From contig CAMWVM010000049.1 of the NCBI GenBank assembly GCA_947177715.1, forward strand, positions 1 through 9,075: a stretch of DNA of 9,075 nt, in the 5' to 3' direction. The notes beneath the pieces were generated by a model that ran no database searches, was not told the DNA's origin, and saw only the letters and a list, made by a program, of their open reading frames with translations. The stretch's first letter is position 1. The number at the start of each line of letters is the position of its first letter. Positions 1 through 6,860 of this stretch are shown here, one piece after another. The DNA is from an uncultured Ruminococcus sp. (GTDB lineage Bacteria > Bacillota > Clostridia > Oscillospirales > Ruminococcaceae). The translations under genes and the position numbers were made by a program.

Positions 1-894
1 GAGTACGACATTTCCACCTGCGCATGAAATTGGATTTCCTCCGAAAGTAGAGCCGTGAGAGCCTTTGGTAAGCACGTCGCAGCATTTTTCATCTGCAAGG
101 CAAACTCCGATCGGAACACCGCCTGCTAACCCTTTTGCAAGGGTGGTGACGTTAGGACGTTTTCCGTAATGTTCAGAAGCAAGCAATTTTCCCGTTCTTC
201 CGATACCTGTTTGAACTTCATCGCCGATTGTTAGGATATCTCTGTTTTCGCATTCATGGAAAATAGCATCGACAAAGTCCTGAGTGAGAGGAATAACTCC
301 GCCTTCGCCCTGAACAAACTCAAACATAACGGCACAGACTTTGCCATCATACTCATGGAGTTTTGATTTCAAGTCTTCGATATTATTAGCTTCAACGTTT
401 ATAAATCCTGGAGTAAAGGGGAAGAAGTAATTATGAAAGACATCCTGTCCTGTGGCGGAGAGGGTAGTCATTGTTCTTCCGTGGAAGCTGTTTACTAAGG
501 TTATGATAATATTTCTTTCGGCTTCTTTGCCGTATTTATCAAAGCTATACTTTCTTGCAAGCTTAATAGCACATTCGTTAGCTTCAGCACCGGAATTACC
601 AAAAAACATTTTGCTGTAGCCTGTTTCAGAGCAAAGCTTATTTGCAAAATCAGCCTGCACTTTTGTATAGTAATAATTAGATGTATGCTGTATTGTTTTT
701 GCTTGGGAACAAATTGCGTCTACCCAATCGGAATCGCAGAAGCCAAGGCTGTTTGTACCGATTCCCGAGCCGAAGTCGATATATTCCTTTCCGTCTTCGC
801 TTATTGCGGTACGGTTTTCACCGCTTTCAAGAACAAGGTCATATCTTCCGTAAGTTCCCATGACATTTTTATTAAATTTGTCTATGGTGTTCAT
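1..894 (-). CDS. argD: Acetylornithine aminotransferase (partial, C-terminus off the window)
   Basis: PLP-dependent class III aminotransferase that makes N-acetylornithine from N-acetylglutamate semialdehyde, with glutamate as amino donor; cytosolic. I read the minus strand from the ATG at 892-894; the frame stays open for 298 codons to base 1. Visible motifs: GNSGAEANE at residues 99-107 (PLP phosphate-binding region), SFHGRT at 136-141, GDEVQTGIGRTG at 224-235 with Asp225 as the expected PLP pyridine-nitrogen contact, TLAKGLAGG at 251-259 with Lys254 as the expected Schiff-base lysine, and STFGGNP at 282-288. Family members are about 390-400 residues, so roughly 100 are missing. An AAAGGA ribosome site lies 9 nt before the ATG, and the gene starts 27 nt after argB. 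Related aminotransferases (ornithine, GABA, succinylornithine) look similar, but the operon context favours ArgD. Confidence 0.95.
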   Translation of the reverse strand, partial: MNTIDKFNKNVMGTYGRYDLVLESGENRTAISEDGKEYIDFGSGIGTNSLGFCDSDWVDAICSQAKTIQHTSNYYYTKVQADFANKLCSETGYSKMFFGNSGAEANECAIKLARKYSFDKYGKEAERNIIITLVNSFHGRTMTTLSATGQDVFHNYFFPFTPGFINVEANNIEDLKSKLHEYDGKVCAVMFEFVQGEGGVIPLTQDFVDAIFHECENRDILTIGDEVQTGIGRTGKLLASEHYGKRPNVTTLAKGLAGGVPIGVCLADEKCCDVLTKGSHGSTFGGNPISCAGGNVVL

Positions 895-921
895 TTAAAA
901 CTGTCCTTTCTTATGATGTGG

Positions 922-1791
922 TTACATAAACTGTGTACCAACGCCTTCGTTTGTAAGAAGCTCAATTAAAATTGAATGAGGTACTCTTCCGTCGATAATT
1001 GAAGTCTTTTTAACTCCACGTCTGACAGCTTCAACACAGCAATCAATTTTAGGAATCATTCCACCGCTTATTATACCGGCTTTTTTGAGATATGGCACGT
1101 CACTTACATTGACAGTAGGGATAAGCGTTGAATCGTCATCTTTATCCTGCAAAAGACCTGCGATATCAGTCATGAGGATAAGATTTTCGGCTCTCAGACA
1201 AGACGCTATTCTTGCTGCGGCTGTATCAGCATTTATATTATAAGCCTGACCGTCTTCGGAAGTACCCACTGTTGCGATAATAGGTACATATCCATTGTTA
1301 AGTGCGTCCAGGATAGGCTTTGTTGTAACTTTCTTAATTTCACCTACATATCCTAAATCTACGTCACTCTGAAGCTTTTCAGCCAGTATCATTTGACCGT
1401 CGCATCCGCAAAGTCCCAATGCTTTTCCGCCATGAAGCTGGAGTGCTGAAACAAGTTCCTTATTTACTTTTCCCGTAAGCACCATTTTGACTATATCTAT
1501 AGTGTCTTTATCAGTATATCTTAGACCGCTGACAAATCTGCTTTCAATTCCTACTCTTTTGAGCATTGCATTGATTTCAGGTCCGCCTCCGTGAACAAGC
1601 ACAACCTTTATACCGACTTCAGTGAGAAGTACAATATCGCTCATTACTGCTTCTTTAAGAGCATCATTAGTCATTGCGTTTCCGCCGTATTTTACCACAA
1701 CAATTTTGTCATGATACTTTTGAATATAGGGCAATGCGTCGATAAGAATCTGTGAACGCAGTTTGTTTGATACCTTTTCTATCTCTTCCAT
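922..1791 (-). CDS. argB: Acetylglutamate kinase, probably arginine-inhibited
   Basis: Phosphorylates N-acetylglutamate to N-acetylglutamyl-5-phosphate; amino acid kinase family, cytosolic. Motifs, numbered from the start chosen here: VVKYGGNAM at 32-40 with catalytic Lys34, VHGGGP at 66-71, then INADTAAARIA (N-acetylglutamate and nucleotide contacts) and SGGMIPK. The protein is 289 residues. About 29 residues precede the first core strand, including LPYIQKY at 20-26. That extension, plus the C-terminal ELLTNEGVGT, resembles hexameric kinases feedback-inhibited by arginine (known for families such as the Thermotoga and Pseudomonas enzymes; inferred here). An upstream in-frame ATG at 1800 directly abuts the AAAGGA ribosome site with no spacer, so the ATG at 1789-1791, spaced by 9 nt, is the better start. 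It follows argJ by 31 nt and precedes argD by 27 nt. Confidence 0.96.
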   Translation of the reverse strand: MEEIEKVSNKLRSQILIDALPYIQKYHDKIVVVKYGGNAMTNDALKEAVMSDIVLLTEVGIKVVLVHGGGPEINAMLKRVGIESRFVSGLRYTDKDTIDIVKMVLTGKVNKELVSALQLHGGKALGLCGCDGQMILAEKLQSDVDLGYVGEIKKVTTKPILDALNNGYVPIIATVGTSEDGQAYNINADTAAARIASCLRAENLILMTDIAGLLQDKDDDSTLIPTVNVSDVPYLKKAGIISGGMIPKIDCCVEAVRRGVKKTSIIDGRVPHSILIELLTNEGVGTQFM

Positions 1792-1800
1792 CAATCTCAT

Positions 1801-1806
1801 TCCTTT
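1801..1806 (-). promoter_or_regulatory. Ribosome binding site that decides the argB start
   Basis: AAAGGA on the minus strand. It touches the ATG at 1798-1800 with no spacer, but sits 9 nt from the ATG at 1789-1791, the same distance seen before argC and argD. This supports the shorter argB. Confidence 0.7.
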
Positions 1807-1822
1807 GCACTAATATGAAATC

Positions 1823-3097
1823 TTATGATCTGTAATCTCCGTTAATTTTAACATAGTCATAAGTTAAGTCGCATCCCCATGCAGTTGCTGAATAATCTCC
1901 GTCACCGATTGAAACGGAAATAGCAATTTCGTCTTCAAGCAATACCTTCTTTGCCTCTTCTTCAGAAAATTCAATTCCAGAACCGTTTTCACAAACGTGA
2001 ATTTCACCAGCTTTTGAAGAAAGTGAAACTGCGACTTTGTTAATATCAAATTCAGCGTCGGCATAACCTACTGCACAGAGAATTCTGCCCCAGTTTGCGT
2101 CAGAACCAAACATTGCACATTTAAAGAGGGGAGAGCAAATAACACTTTTTGCAACCGTGATTGCAGTATCCAAATCATCAGCACCGGAAACTGTACATTC
2201 CAGCAGCTTTGAAGCACCTTCGCCGTCTTTTGCGAGCATTCTTGTCATATTCATCATTACAATATACAATGCCTGTTTGAAAATTTCATAGTTTGCATTT
2301 TCAGATGAAATTTCATCATTTCCTGCTGTTCCGTTTGCCATAAGCGCAACCATATCGTTTGTTGACTGGTCGCCGTCAACAGACAGGCAATTATATGTGA
2401 TTTTTACAACTTCGCTGAGTGCCTTTTGCAGCATATCTCTTGATACGGAACAGTCAGTTGTAATAAAATTAAGTGTTGTTGCCATATTAGGGTGAATCAT
2501 ACCGCTTCCTTTAGCCATACCGCCTAAATGACAAGTCTTTCCGTCAATTTCAAATTCAACGGCAACCTCTTTTTTCACAGTGTCGGTAGTCATGATAGCG
2601 GTTGCAGCGTCCTCATTTCCGCAGATGCAAAGACCTAAAACAAGCTTTGGCATTGCTTTTTCAATAGGTTCTATGGGAAGAATCTGTCCGATAACGCCTG
2701 TAGAAGCAACTATTACCTCTTCAGGTTTTATGTTTAGTGCATCAGCTGTAAGTTTACACATTTTTTGGGCTTTTTCCTCACCATCAGAATTGCATGTATT
2801 AGCATTTTTAGAATTCACGATAACAGCCTGGGCTTTTCCGCCTGTTGTTTCAAGATTTCTCTTTGTTACAACAATTGGAGCACCTTTTACTTTATTTTGT
2901 GTATAAACTGCTGCGGCATTGCACATAACGTCGGAAACCACAAGTGCTATATCGTTTTTATGGTTATTAACAGGACTCTCGTTACCGTCAGGTGGTGTAT
3001 TAGATTTTTTAATTCCGCAGTATACGCCGCTGGCTTTAAAGCCCTTAGCGGCACAAACTCCGCCTTCTATATATTTATATCCTTCAAATTCTTTCAT
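1823..3097 (-). CDS. argJ: Bifunctional ornithine acetyltransferase / N-acetylglutamate synthase
   Basis: Transfers acetyl from N-acetylornithine to glutamate, closing the acetyl cycle; many family members also use acetyl-CoA to make N-acetylglutamate. The 424-residue precursor carries the self-cleavage motif KGSGMIHPNMATTL at 196-209; cleavage is expected between Ala206 and Thr207, making Thr207 the N-terminal nucleophile of the beta chain. STGVIG at 132-137 holds the expected Thr133-Gly134 oxyanion pair, SVDGDQSTND is at 239-248, and the C-terminus DLTYDYVKINGDYRS is typical. Residues about 31-48, rich in Pro, Asn and Ser, look like an extra loop compared with the shorter turn I recall in Bacillus ArgJ. 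A GAGG ribosome site lies 7 nt before the ATG and starts just after the stop of the deacylase gene, 13 nt upstream. Whether it is mono- or bifunctional cannot be told from sequence. Confidence 0.96.
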   Translation of the reverse strand: MKEFEGYKYIEGGVCAAKGFKASGVYCGIKKSNTPPDGNESPVNNHKNDIALVVSDVMCNAAAVYTQNKVKGAPIVVTKRNLETTGGKAQAVIVNSKNANTCNSDGEEKAQKMCKLTADALNIKPEEVIVASTGVIGQILPIEPIEKAMPKLVLGLCICGNEDAATAIMTTDTVKKEVAVEFEIDGKTCHLGGMAKGSGMIHPNMATTLNFITTDCSVSRDMLQKALSEVVKITYNCLSVDGDQSTNDMVALMANGTAGNDEISSENANYEIFKQALYIVMMNMTRMLAKDGEGASKLLECTVSGADDLDTAITVAKSVICSPLFKCAMFGSDANWGRILCAVGYADAEFDINKVAVSLSSKAGEIHVCENGSGIEFSEEEAKKVLLEDEIAISVSIGDGDYSATAWGCDLTYDYVKINGDYRS

Positions 3098-3110
3098 TTC
3101 ACTACCTCTT

Positions 3111-3575
3111 TTATACTAATATATACTTATGTTCTGCATATTCAATAAATTTAATCAGGTCATCATATCTGATATTAAGACTTTTGGTATTATCATTTGG
3201 ATGAAAAAGCAATAGTTTATCTTTCAATTCTTTGTCTATCAATAGAGTTACTGTATTATCCTCATCGTTGATTATTCCAAATGGAGAAACCCCTCCACGT
3301 TTTAATTTAAGCAATTCCCAAAGCTTTTTCTCATTGCCGAATGAAAGATGTTCCAAGTCATTTTGCTTTCCCAGCAATTTTAAATCAGCTCGTTTTTCAT
3401 CCGGAAGAATATACATAAAATACTGCTTTTTATTGTTTCTCAGGAAAAGGTTTTTACAGCCCTCTCCATTGATAAGCGTTTTAATAAACTGTGCCTGTTC
3501 GCAAGTGAAAACAGGTTCATGCTCAATAATTGTATATTCAATTTCAAGTTTATCAAGTATATCTAATACTTGCAT
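3111..3575 (-). CDS. PrdX/ProXp-ala-like aminoacyl-tRNA deacylase (YbaK/INS domain)
   Basis: A 154-residue single-domain protein of the YbaK/ProRS-insertion (INS) editing superfamily. Members hydrolyse mischarged tRNAs; the PrdX/ProXp-ala branch removes alanine from tRNA-Pro. Seen here: TIIEHEPVFTCEQA near 15-28, CKNLFLRNNKK at 40-50 with Lys41 at the place of the conserved active-site lysine, ADLKLLGK near 63-70, GGVSPFGIINDEDN at 94-107 and FHPNDNT at 124-130 with conserved His125. This arrangement matches PrdX more closely than classic YbaK. Its ATG overlaps the argC stop by one base (TAATG) with no strong ribosome site, so translational coupling is likely. argJ follows after 13 nt. Substrate specificity is inferred from family only; Ala-tRNA-Pro is the leading guess, and a link to arginine synthesis is unexplained. 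Confidence 0.85.
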   Translation of the reverse strand: MQVLDILDKLEIEYTIIEHEPVFTCEQAQFIKTLINGEGCKNLFLRNNKKQYFMYILPDEKRADLKLLGKQNDLEHLSFGNEKKLWELLKLKRGGVSPFGIINDEDNTVTLLIDKELKDKLLLFHPNDNTKSLNIRYDDLIKFIEYAEHKYILV

Positions 3576-4504
3576 TATTCTTTACCAAGCATTATGTCCA
3601 TGTTCTGAACTGCTGCACCTGAAGCACCCTTACCCAAATTATCAAAACGAGAGCTAAGCAATATTTGCTCGTCATTGCCAAACACAAATATCTGCATATC
3701 ATTTGTACCTGCCAGTGTATTTGCTGCTAAGAAACCGTCGGGCAGTGTATCTTTTCCGCCAAGCTCCATAACCTTAACATATTTTTGCCCTGAGTAATGC
3801 TCAGATAAAATTTCATGTATATCTTTAGGGGTATAAGCTTTTGTCAATGCCCTTGAAATAAGGGGTACGGAAACCACCATACCGTTATAATAATCGTCAA
3901 CGATTGGATTAAACATAGGTTTATATTTAAGTCCGCAGACATACTGCATTTCAGGAAGATGCTTATGAGCTTGAGTCAGTGCATACTGTCGGGGAGAACA
4001 CATTTCTTTTGTTTTGTTTTCAGATTCAATAACGGCAATCATTTTCTTTCCTGCGCCGCTGTAGCCTGAAACTGCATGGCAGGTTAGAGGGTAATCCTCA
4101 GGAAGAACTCCTGCTTGCATCAGTGGATAGACGAGAGATATAAAACCGCTTGCATAGCATCCGGGATTAGCAACTCTTTTGGAATTTTTAATTTTTTGTT
4201 TATGTTGTGGTGAAAGTTCAGGAAAACCATAGTCCCAAGCAGGATTGGTTCTGTGAGCAGTTGATGCATCAATTATTCTTGTGTTTGGATTTTCACAAAG
4301 GGATGCTGCTTCAACAGCTGCTGCATCGGGCAAACAGAGAAAAGTAAAATCAGATTCGTTTATAAGTCTTTTTCTTTCGGCAGTATCCTTACGTTTATCC
4401 TCAGATATTGTTAATATTTCAAGGTCGTCACGTCCTTCAAATCTATCAAAAATCTGAAGTCCGGTAGTGCCTTCTTTGCCGTCAATAAACACTTTCGTTT
4501 TCAT
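3575..4504 (-). CDS. argC: N-acetyl-gamma-glutamyl-phosphate reductase, short form
   Basis: Reduces N-acetylglutamyl phosphate to the semialdehyde using NADPH; cytosolic. The N-terminal Rossmann motif GKEGTTG spans 9-15. The catalytic cysteine is Cys116 in NPGCYASG (113-120). SGYSGAGKK at 146-154 and the HKH motif at 180-182 followed by LPEM correspond to the substrate-binding and catalytic-histidine segment. At 309 residues it resembles the short 'uncommon form' of ArgC (about 310 residues, best known from proteobacteria such as Agrobacterium and Pseudomonas) rather than the roughly 345-residue Bacillus type. An AAAGGA ribosome site lies 9 nt before the ATG and overlaps the stop region of the membrane-protein gene 13 nt upstream. 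The stop codon overlaps the deacylase start by one base. Confidence 0.95.
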   Translation of the reverse strand: MKTKVFIDGKEGTTGLQIFDRFEGRDDLEILTISEDKRKDTAERKRLINESDFTFLCLPDAAAVEAASLCENPNTRIIDASTAHRTNPAWDYGFPELSPQHKQKIKNSKRVANPGCYASGFISLVYPLMQAGVLPEDYPLTCHAVSGYSGAGKKMIAVIESENKTKEMCSPRQYALTQAHKHLPEMQYVCGLKYKPMFNPIVDDYYNGMVVSVPLISRALTKAYTPKDIHEILSEHYSGQKYVKVMELGGKDTLPDGFLAANTLAGTNDMQIFVFGNDEQILLSSRFDNLGKGASGAAVQNMDIMLGKE

Positions 4505-4517
4505 TTATAACATTCCT

Positions 4518-4961
4518 TTATTTTTTATCATCAATAATGCTTTTGTATTCCTTTTCGGCTTTTTCTATAGCCTTTTTCTTAGCGTTGATTTTATCTTCAA
4601 CTGTTGTAATTTTGCTATCATCACAAAATTGCCTGCCTATTGCACTGCCAAAAAGTACTGTGATTATTGTCATTACTATAAAATTTGGTTCGACTAAATC
4701 AAAGTTTAATAAAAAATAGGCAATTAAAGCAATAGCTATTATCGGCAAGATGAAATAATATTTATATCCATAATTTTTAGCATATTTAAAGCAAAGAAAA
4801 AAAGTACCTATGGGGTAAATGAATAAAAAACCAATAATAAATGGCAGCAAAGCCACAGTTAATTTTGTTGTTAAATAGAAAATTCCATAGCTGATTAAAG
4901 CCCAAAGAGCAATTAAAGTTATTGCGGAATTAAGGGGCTTTCCAAATAGAAAGTTTTTCAT
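4518..4961 (-). CDS. Small four-helix membrane protein, function unknown
   Basis: I do not recognise this 147-residue protein. Four hydrophobic segments are visible at about 12-30, 35-57, 69-86 and 93-109, each long enough to cross the membrane. Short polar loops separate them, and there is no cleavable signal peptide. The last 30 residues (about 117-147) are highly charged and rich in Lys and Glu with regular spacing of Ile/Ala, suggesting a cytoplasmic amphipathic or coiled-coil tail. An even number of helices would place both ends in the cytoplasm. Its ATG overlaps the argH stop as ATGA, so it is probably translated by coupling, and argC follows after 13 nt. That tight placement argues it is a real, co-expressed gene. 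A role in arginine or precursor transport, or in membrane anchoring, is only a guess; I see no known transporter motif. Confidence 0.8.
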   Translation of the reverse strand: MKNFLFGKPLNSAITLIALWALISYGIFYLTTKLTVALLPFIIGFLFIYPIGTFFLCFKYAKNYGYKYYFILPIIAIALIAYFLLNFDLVEPNFIVMTIITVLFGSAIGRQFCDDSKITTVEDKINAKKKAIEKAEKEYKSIIDDKK

Positions 4962-6328
4962 TTTAATTTTTCTCTTGTATATTCAATCTGTGCTTTTACC
5001 GATTCAGGAGCAGGACCGCCGTAAGCTTTTCTTTGCATAACACAGGTTTCAAGACTTATTGCGTCATATACATCCTCTTCAAAAGTTTCACAAAGTGTTT
5101 TATACTCTTCCATCGGTAATGTTTCGAGTGTTAGATTCTTTTCAATGCATGTGTGAACTAACGTACCGGTTATTTTATATGCATCTCTGAAAGGAAGTCC
5201 TTTCTTTACAAGATAGTCTGCACAGTCAGTAGCGTTAATAAAGCCTTTTGCTGCTGCGTTTCTCATATTTTCAGGTATAACTTTCATTGTTTCAATCATT
5301 GGAATGAAAGTTGTAAGACAAAGCTTAACTGTGTCAACAGCGTCAAAAATAGCTTCTTTATCTTCCTGCATATCCTTGTTATAAGCAAGTGACAAACCTT
5401 TCATCATTGTAAGCAAGGTAGTGAGGTCACCGTAAACACGACCTGTCTTACCTCTGATAAGCTCTGTGATATCAGGGTTTTTCTTCTGAGGCATAATTGA
5501 AGATCCTGTTGCATAAGCGTCATCAAGTTCAATGAACTTAAATTCCCAAGAACACCAAAGAACAATTTCCTCTGAAAATCGTGATAGGTGCATCATGAGT
5601 ATAGAAATTGCAGATGCAAGCTCAATACAGAAATCTCTGTCAGAAACACCGTCCAGTGAGTTTTGTGTGATTTCATCAAATCCAAGTAGGTCACAGACAC
5701 GCTGTCTATTAATAGGATAAGTGGTTGACGCCAACGCACCGCTTCCTAATGGCATAATATTTGTACGTTTATATGTGTCTTCAAGTCTGCCTAAATCTCT
5801 TAAAAGCATTTGTGCATACGCCATGATGTGGTGAGCAAAGGTAATAGGCTGAGCTCTTTGAAGGTGAGTATATCCCGGCATTACTGTGGTAAGATTTTTT
5901 TCTGCAAGATTTACAAGTGTTTCAATAAGCTCCTTAACAAGCTTTTCAATTTCCTTTATTTCAACTTTAAGGTTCATTCTTATATCTAAAGCAACCTGAT
6001 CGTTTCTTGAACGTGCAGTATGAAGTCTTTTTCCTGCGTCGCCAAGACGGGAAGTTAGTTCAGCCTCCACAAACATATGCACGTCCTCAGCAGTTGGATC
6101 AAAGTGGAGATCGCCATTGTCGATATCCTTTAAAATTCCTTTTAGTCCCTTAATAATAGACTTACTTTCCTCAAGGGGAATTATTCCACACTCACCCAAC
6201 ATAGTTGCATGTGCAATAGACCCTTCAATATCCTGCTGATACATTCTTGCATCAAAGGAAATGGACGAATTAAAATCGTTTACTCTTTCATCAATTTCCT
6301 TTGTAAATCTTCCTGCCCACATTGGCAT
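4958..6328 (-). CDS. argH: Argininosuccinate lyase
   Basis: Cleaves argininosuccinate to arginine and fumarate, the last step of the pathway. It is a cytosolic tetramer of the fumarase/aspartase superfamily. The 456-residue length is typical. Motifs: MWAGRF at the N-terminus, [12 protein letters not shown] at 104-115, [10 protein letters not shown] at 152-161 with His155 in the position of the conserved active-site histidine, and the superfamily signature [12 protein letters not shown] at 275-286, the mobile loop carrying the catalytic serine. There is no C-terminal acetyltransferase fusion of the kind seen in some marine gammaproteobacteria. A strong TAAGGAG ribosome site, overlapping the stop of the acetyltransferase gene, sits 8 nt before the ATG at 6326-6328. 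The stop codon overlaps the membrane-protein start (ATGA). Confidence 0.97.
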   Translation of the reverse strand: MPMWAGRFTKEIDERVNDFNSSISFDARMYQQDIEGSIAHATMLGECGIIPLEESKSIIKGLKGILKDIDNGDLHFDPTAEDVHMFVEAELTSRLGDAGKRLHTARSRNDQVALDIRMNLKVEIKEIEKLVKELIETLVNLAEKNLTTVMPGYTHLQRAQPITFAHHIMAYAQMLLRDLGRLEDTYKRTNIMPLGSGALASTTYPINRQRVCDLLGFDEITQNSLDGVSDRDFCIELASAISILMMHLSRFSEEIVLWCSWEFKFIELDDAYATGSSIMPQKKNPDITELIRGKTGRVYGDLTTLLTMMKGLSLAYNKDMQEDKEAIFDAVDTVKLCLTTFIPMIETMKVIPENMRNAAAKGFINATDCADYLVKKGLPFRDAYKITGTLVHTCIEKNLTLETLPMEEYKTLCETFEEDVYDAISLETCVMQRKAYGGPAPESVKAQIEYTREKLK

Positions 6329-6340
6329 ATTAATCTCTCC

Positions 6341-6781
6341 TTAAAATATCCTTTTAAAATTCTTATGTTCTTTTAAACATTCATATCCGCATGCTTCATA
6401 AAACTTATGAGCTTCTGTTCTGAAGGTGCTTGATTCAAGTCTTATTCCTACTGCATTATTATTTTTTGCCCAATCTTCGACGGCAGTCAACAACATTTTT
6501 CCACAGCCGTTTTTCTGATGCTTACCATCTACAGCAAGTGCCATTATGTTCACATAAGTACCCGAATATGCAGTATCATAAATAGATGCTTCAATATAGC
6601 CTGTGACTATATTGTCTTCAACTACAGAAACCAAAAGTATAGTTTTGTCATCAGTTAAAATCTTTTTTATCTGCTCTTTTGTGTTTTTAAGTGGATAATC
6701 ATATCCCAAGGAATTTTTGTTTATGTTACATATACTTTGTGCATCGCTAAAAATCGCTTTTCTCACACTAATATTAAGCAT
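6341..6781 (-). CDS. GNAT-family N-acetyltransferase, substrate unknown
   Basis: A 146-residue single-domain acetyl-CoA-dependent acyltransferase. It starts with a beta strand ISVRKA typical of GNAT proteins. Motif A appears as VNIMALAVDGKHQKNGCG (about 77-94), where Q-x-x-G-x-G binds the acetyl-CoA pyrophosphate. The motif-B-like end (GIRLESS, RTEAHKFYEACGY at 121-133) is also typical. An in-frame ATG at 6815-6817 would add 12 residues but lies in the loop of a hairpin. The ATG at 6779-6781 has GGGGAG 6 nt upstream and begins at the natural domain edge, so I prefer it. It sits 12 nt before argH. A short N-acetylglutamate synthase is conceivable from context, as short GNAT-type NAGS enzymes exist in actinobacteria. 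However, nothing in the motifs shows that, and ArgJ could already supply N-acetylglutamate. Confidence 0.88.
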   Translation of the reverse strand: MLNISVRKAIFSDAQSICNINKNSLGYDYPLKNTKEQIKKILTDDKTILLVSVVEDNIVTGYIEASIYDTAYSGTYVNIMALAVDGKHQKNGCGKMLLTAVEDWAKNNNAVGIRLESSTFRTEAHKFYEACGYECLKEHKNFKRIF

Positions 6782-6795
6782 AAAAATCTCCCCAT

Positions 6796-6840
6796 AAAAA
6801 CCTATAAGGGCAGACATAATTATCCTGCCCTAATGGTTTT
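6796..6840 (-). terminator. Terminator-like hairpin between argG and the rest of the operon
   Basis: On the minus strand, AGGGCAG (6831-6825) and CTGCCCT (6813-6807) form a perfect 7-bp stem around an 11-nt loop. Outside a small internal loop, AAAACC (6840-6835) can pair with GGTTTT (6802-6797), and the right arm ends in five T's. This gives a G/C-rich stem with a flanking A-tract and U-tract, as in an intrinsic terminator. Readthrough must occur if the downstream genes depend on the argG promoter. The symmetric tracts mean it could act on either strand, or be an RNA processing or stabilising hairpin instead. Confidence 0.55.
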
Positions 6841-6860
6841 AACAGCTATCTTAACTGAAG

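Noticed and set aside
685..969. Open reading frames on the plus strand opposite argD and the argB end
   Set aside because: They run antisense through a strongly conserved aminotransferase and have no ribosome site or recognisable protein character.
2580..3148. Several plus-strand frames of 66-127 codons opposite argJ
   Set aside because: The argJ frame explains the base composition and carries every family motif; the antisense frames are by-products of it.
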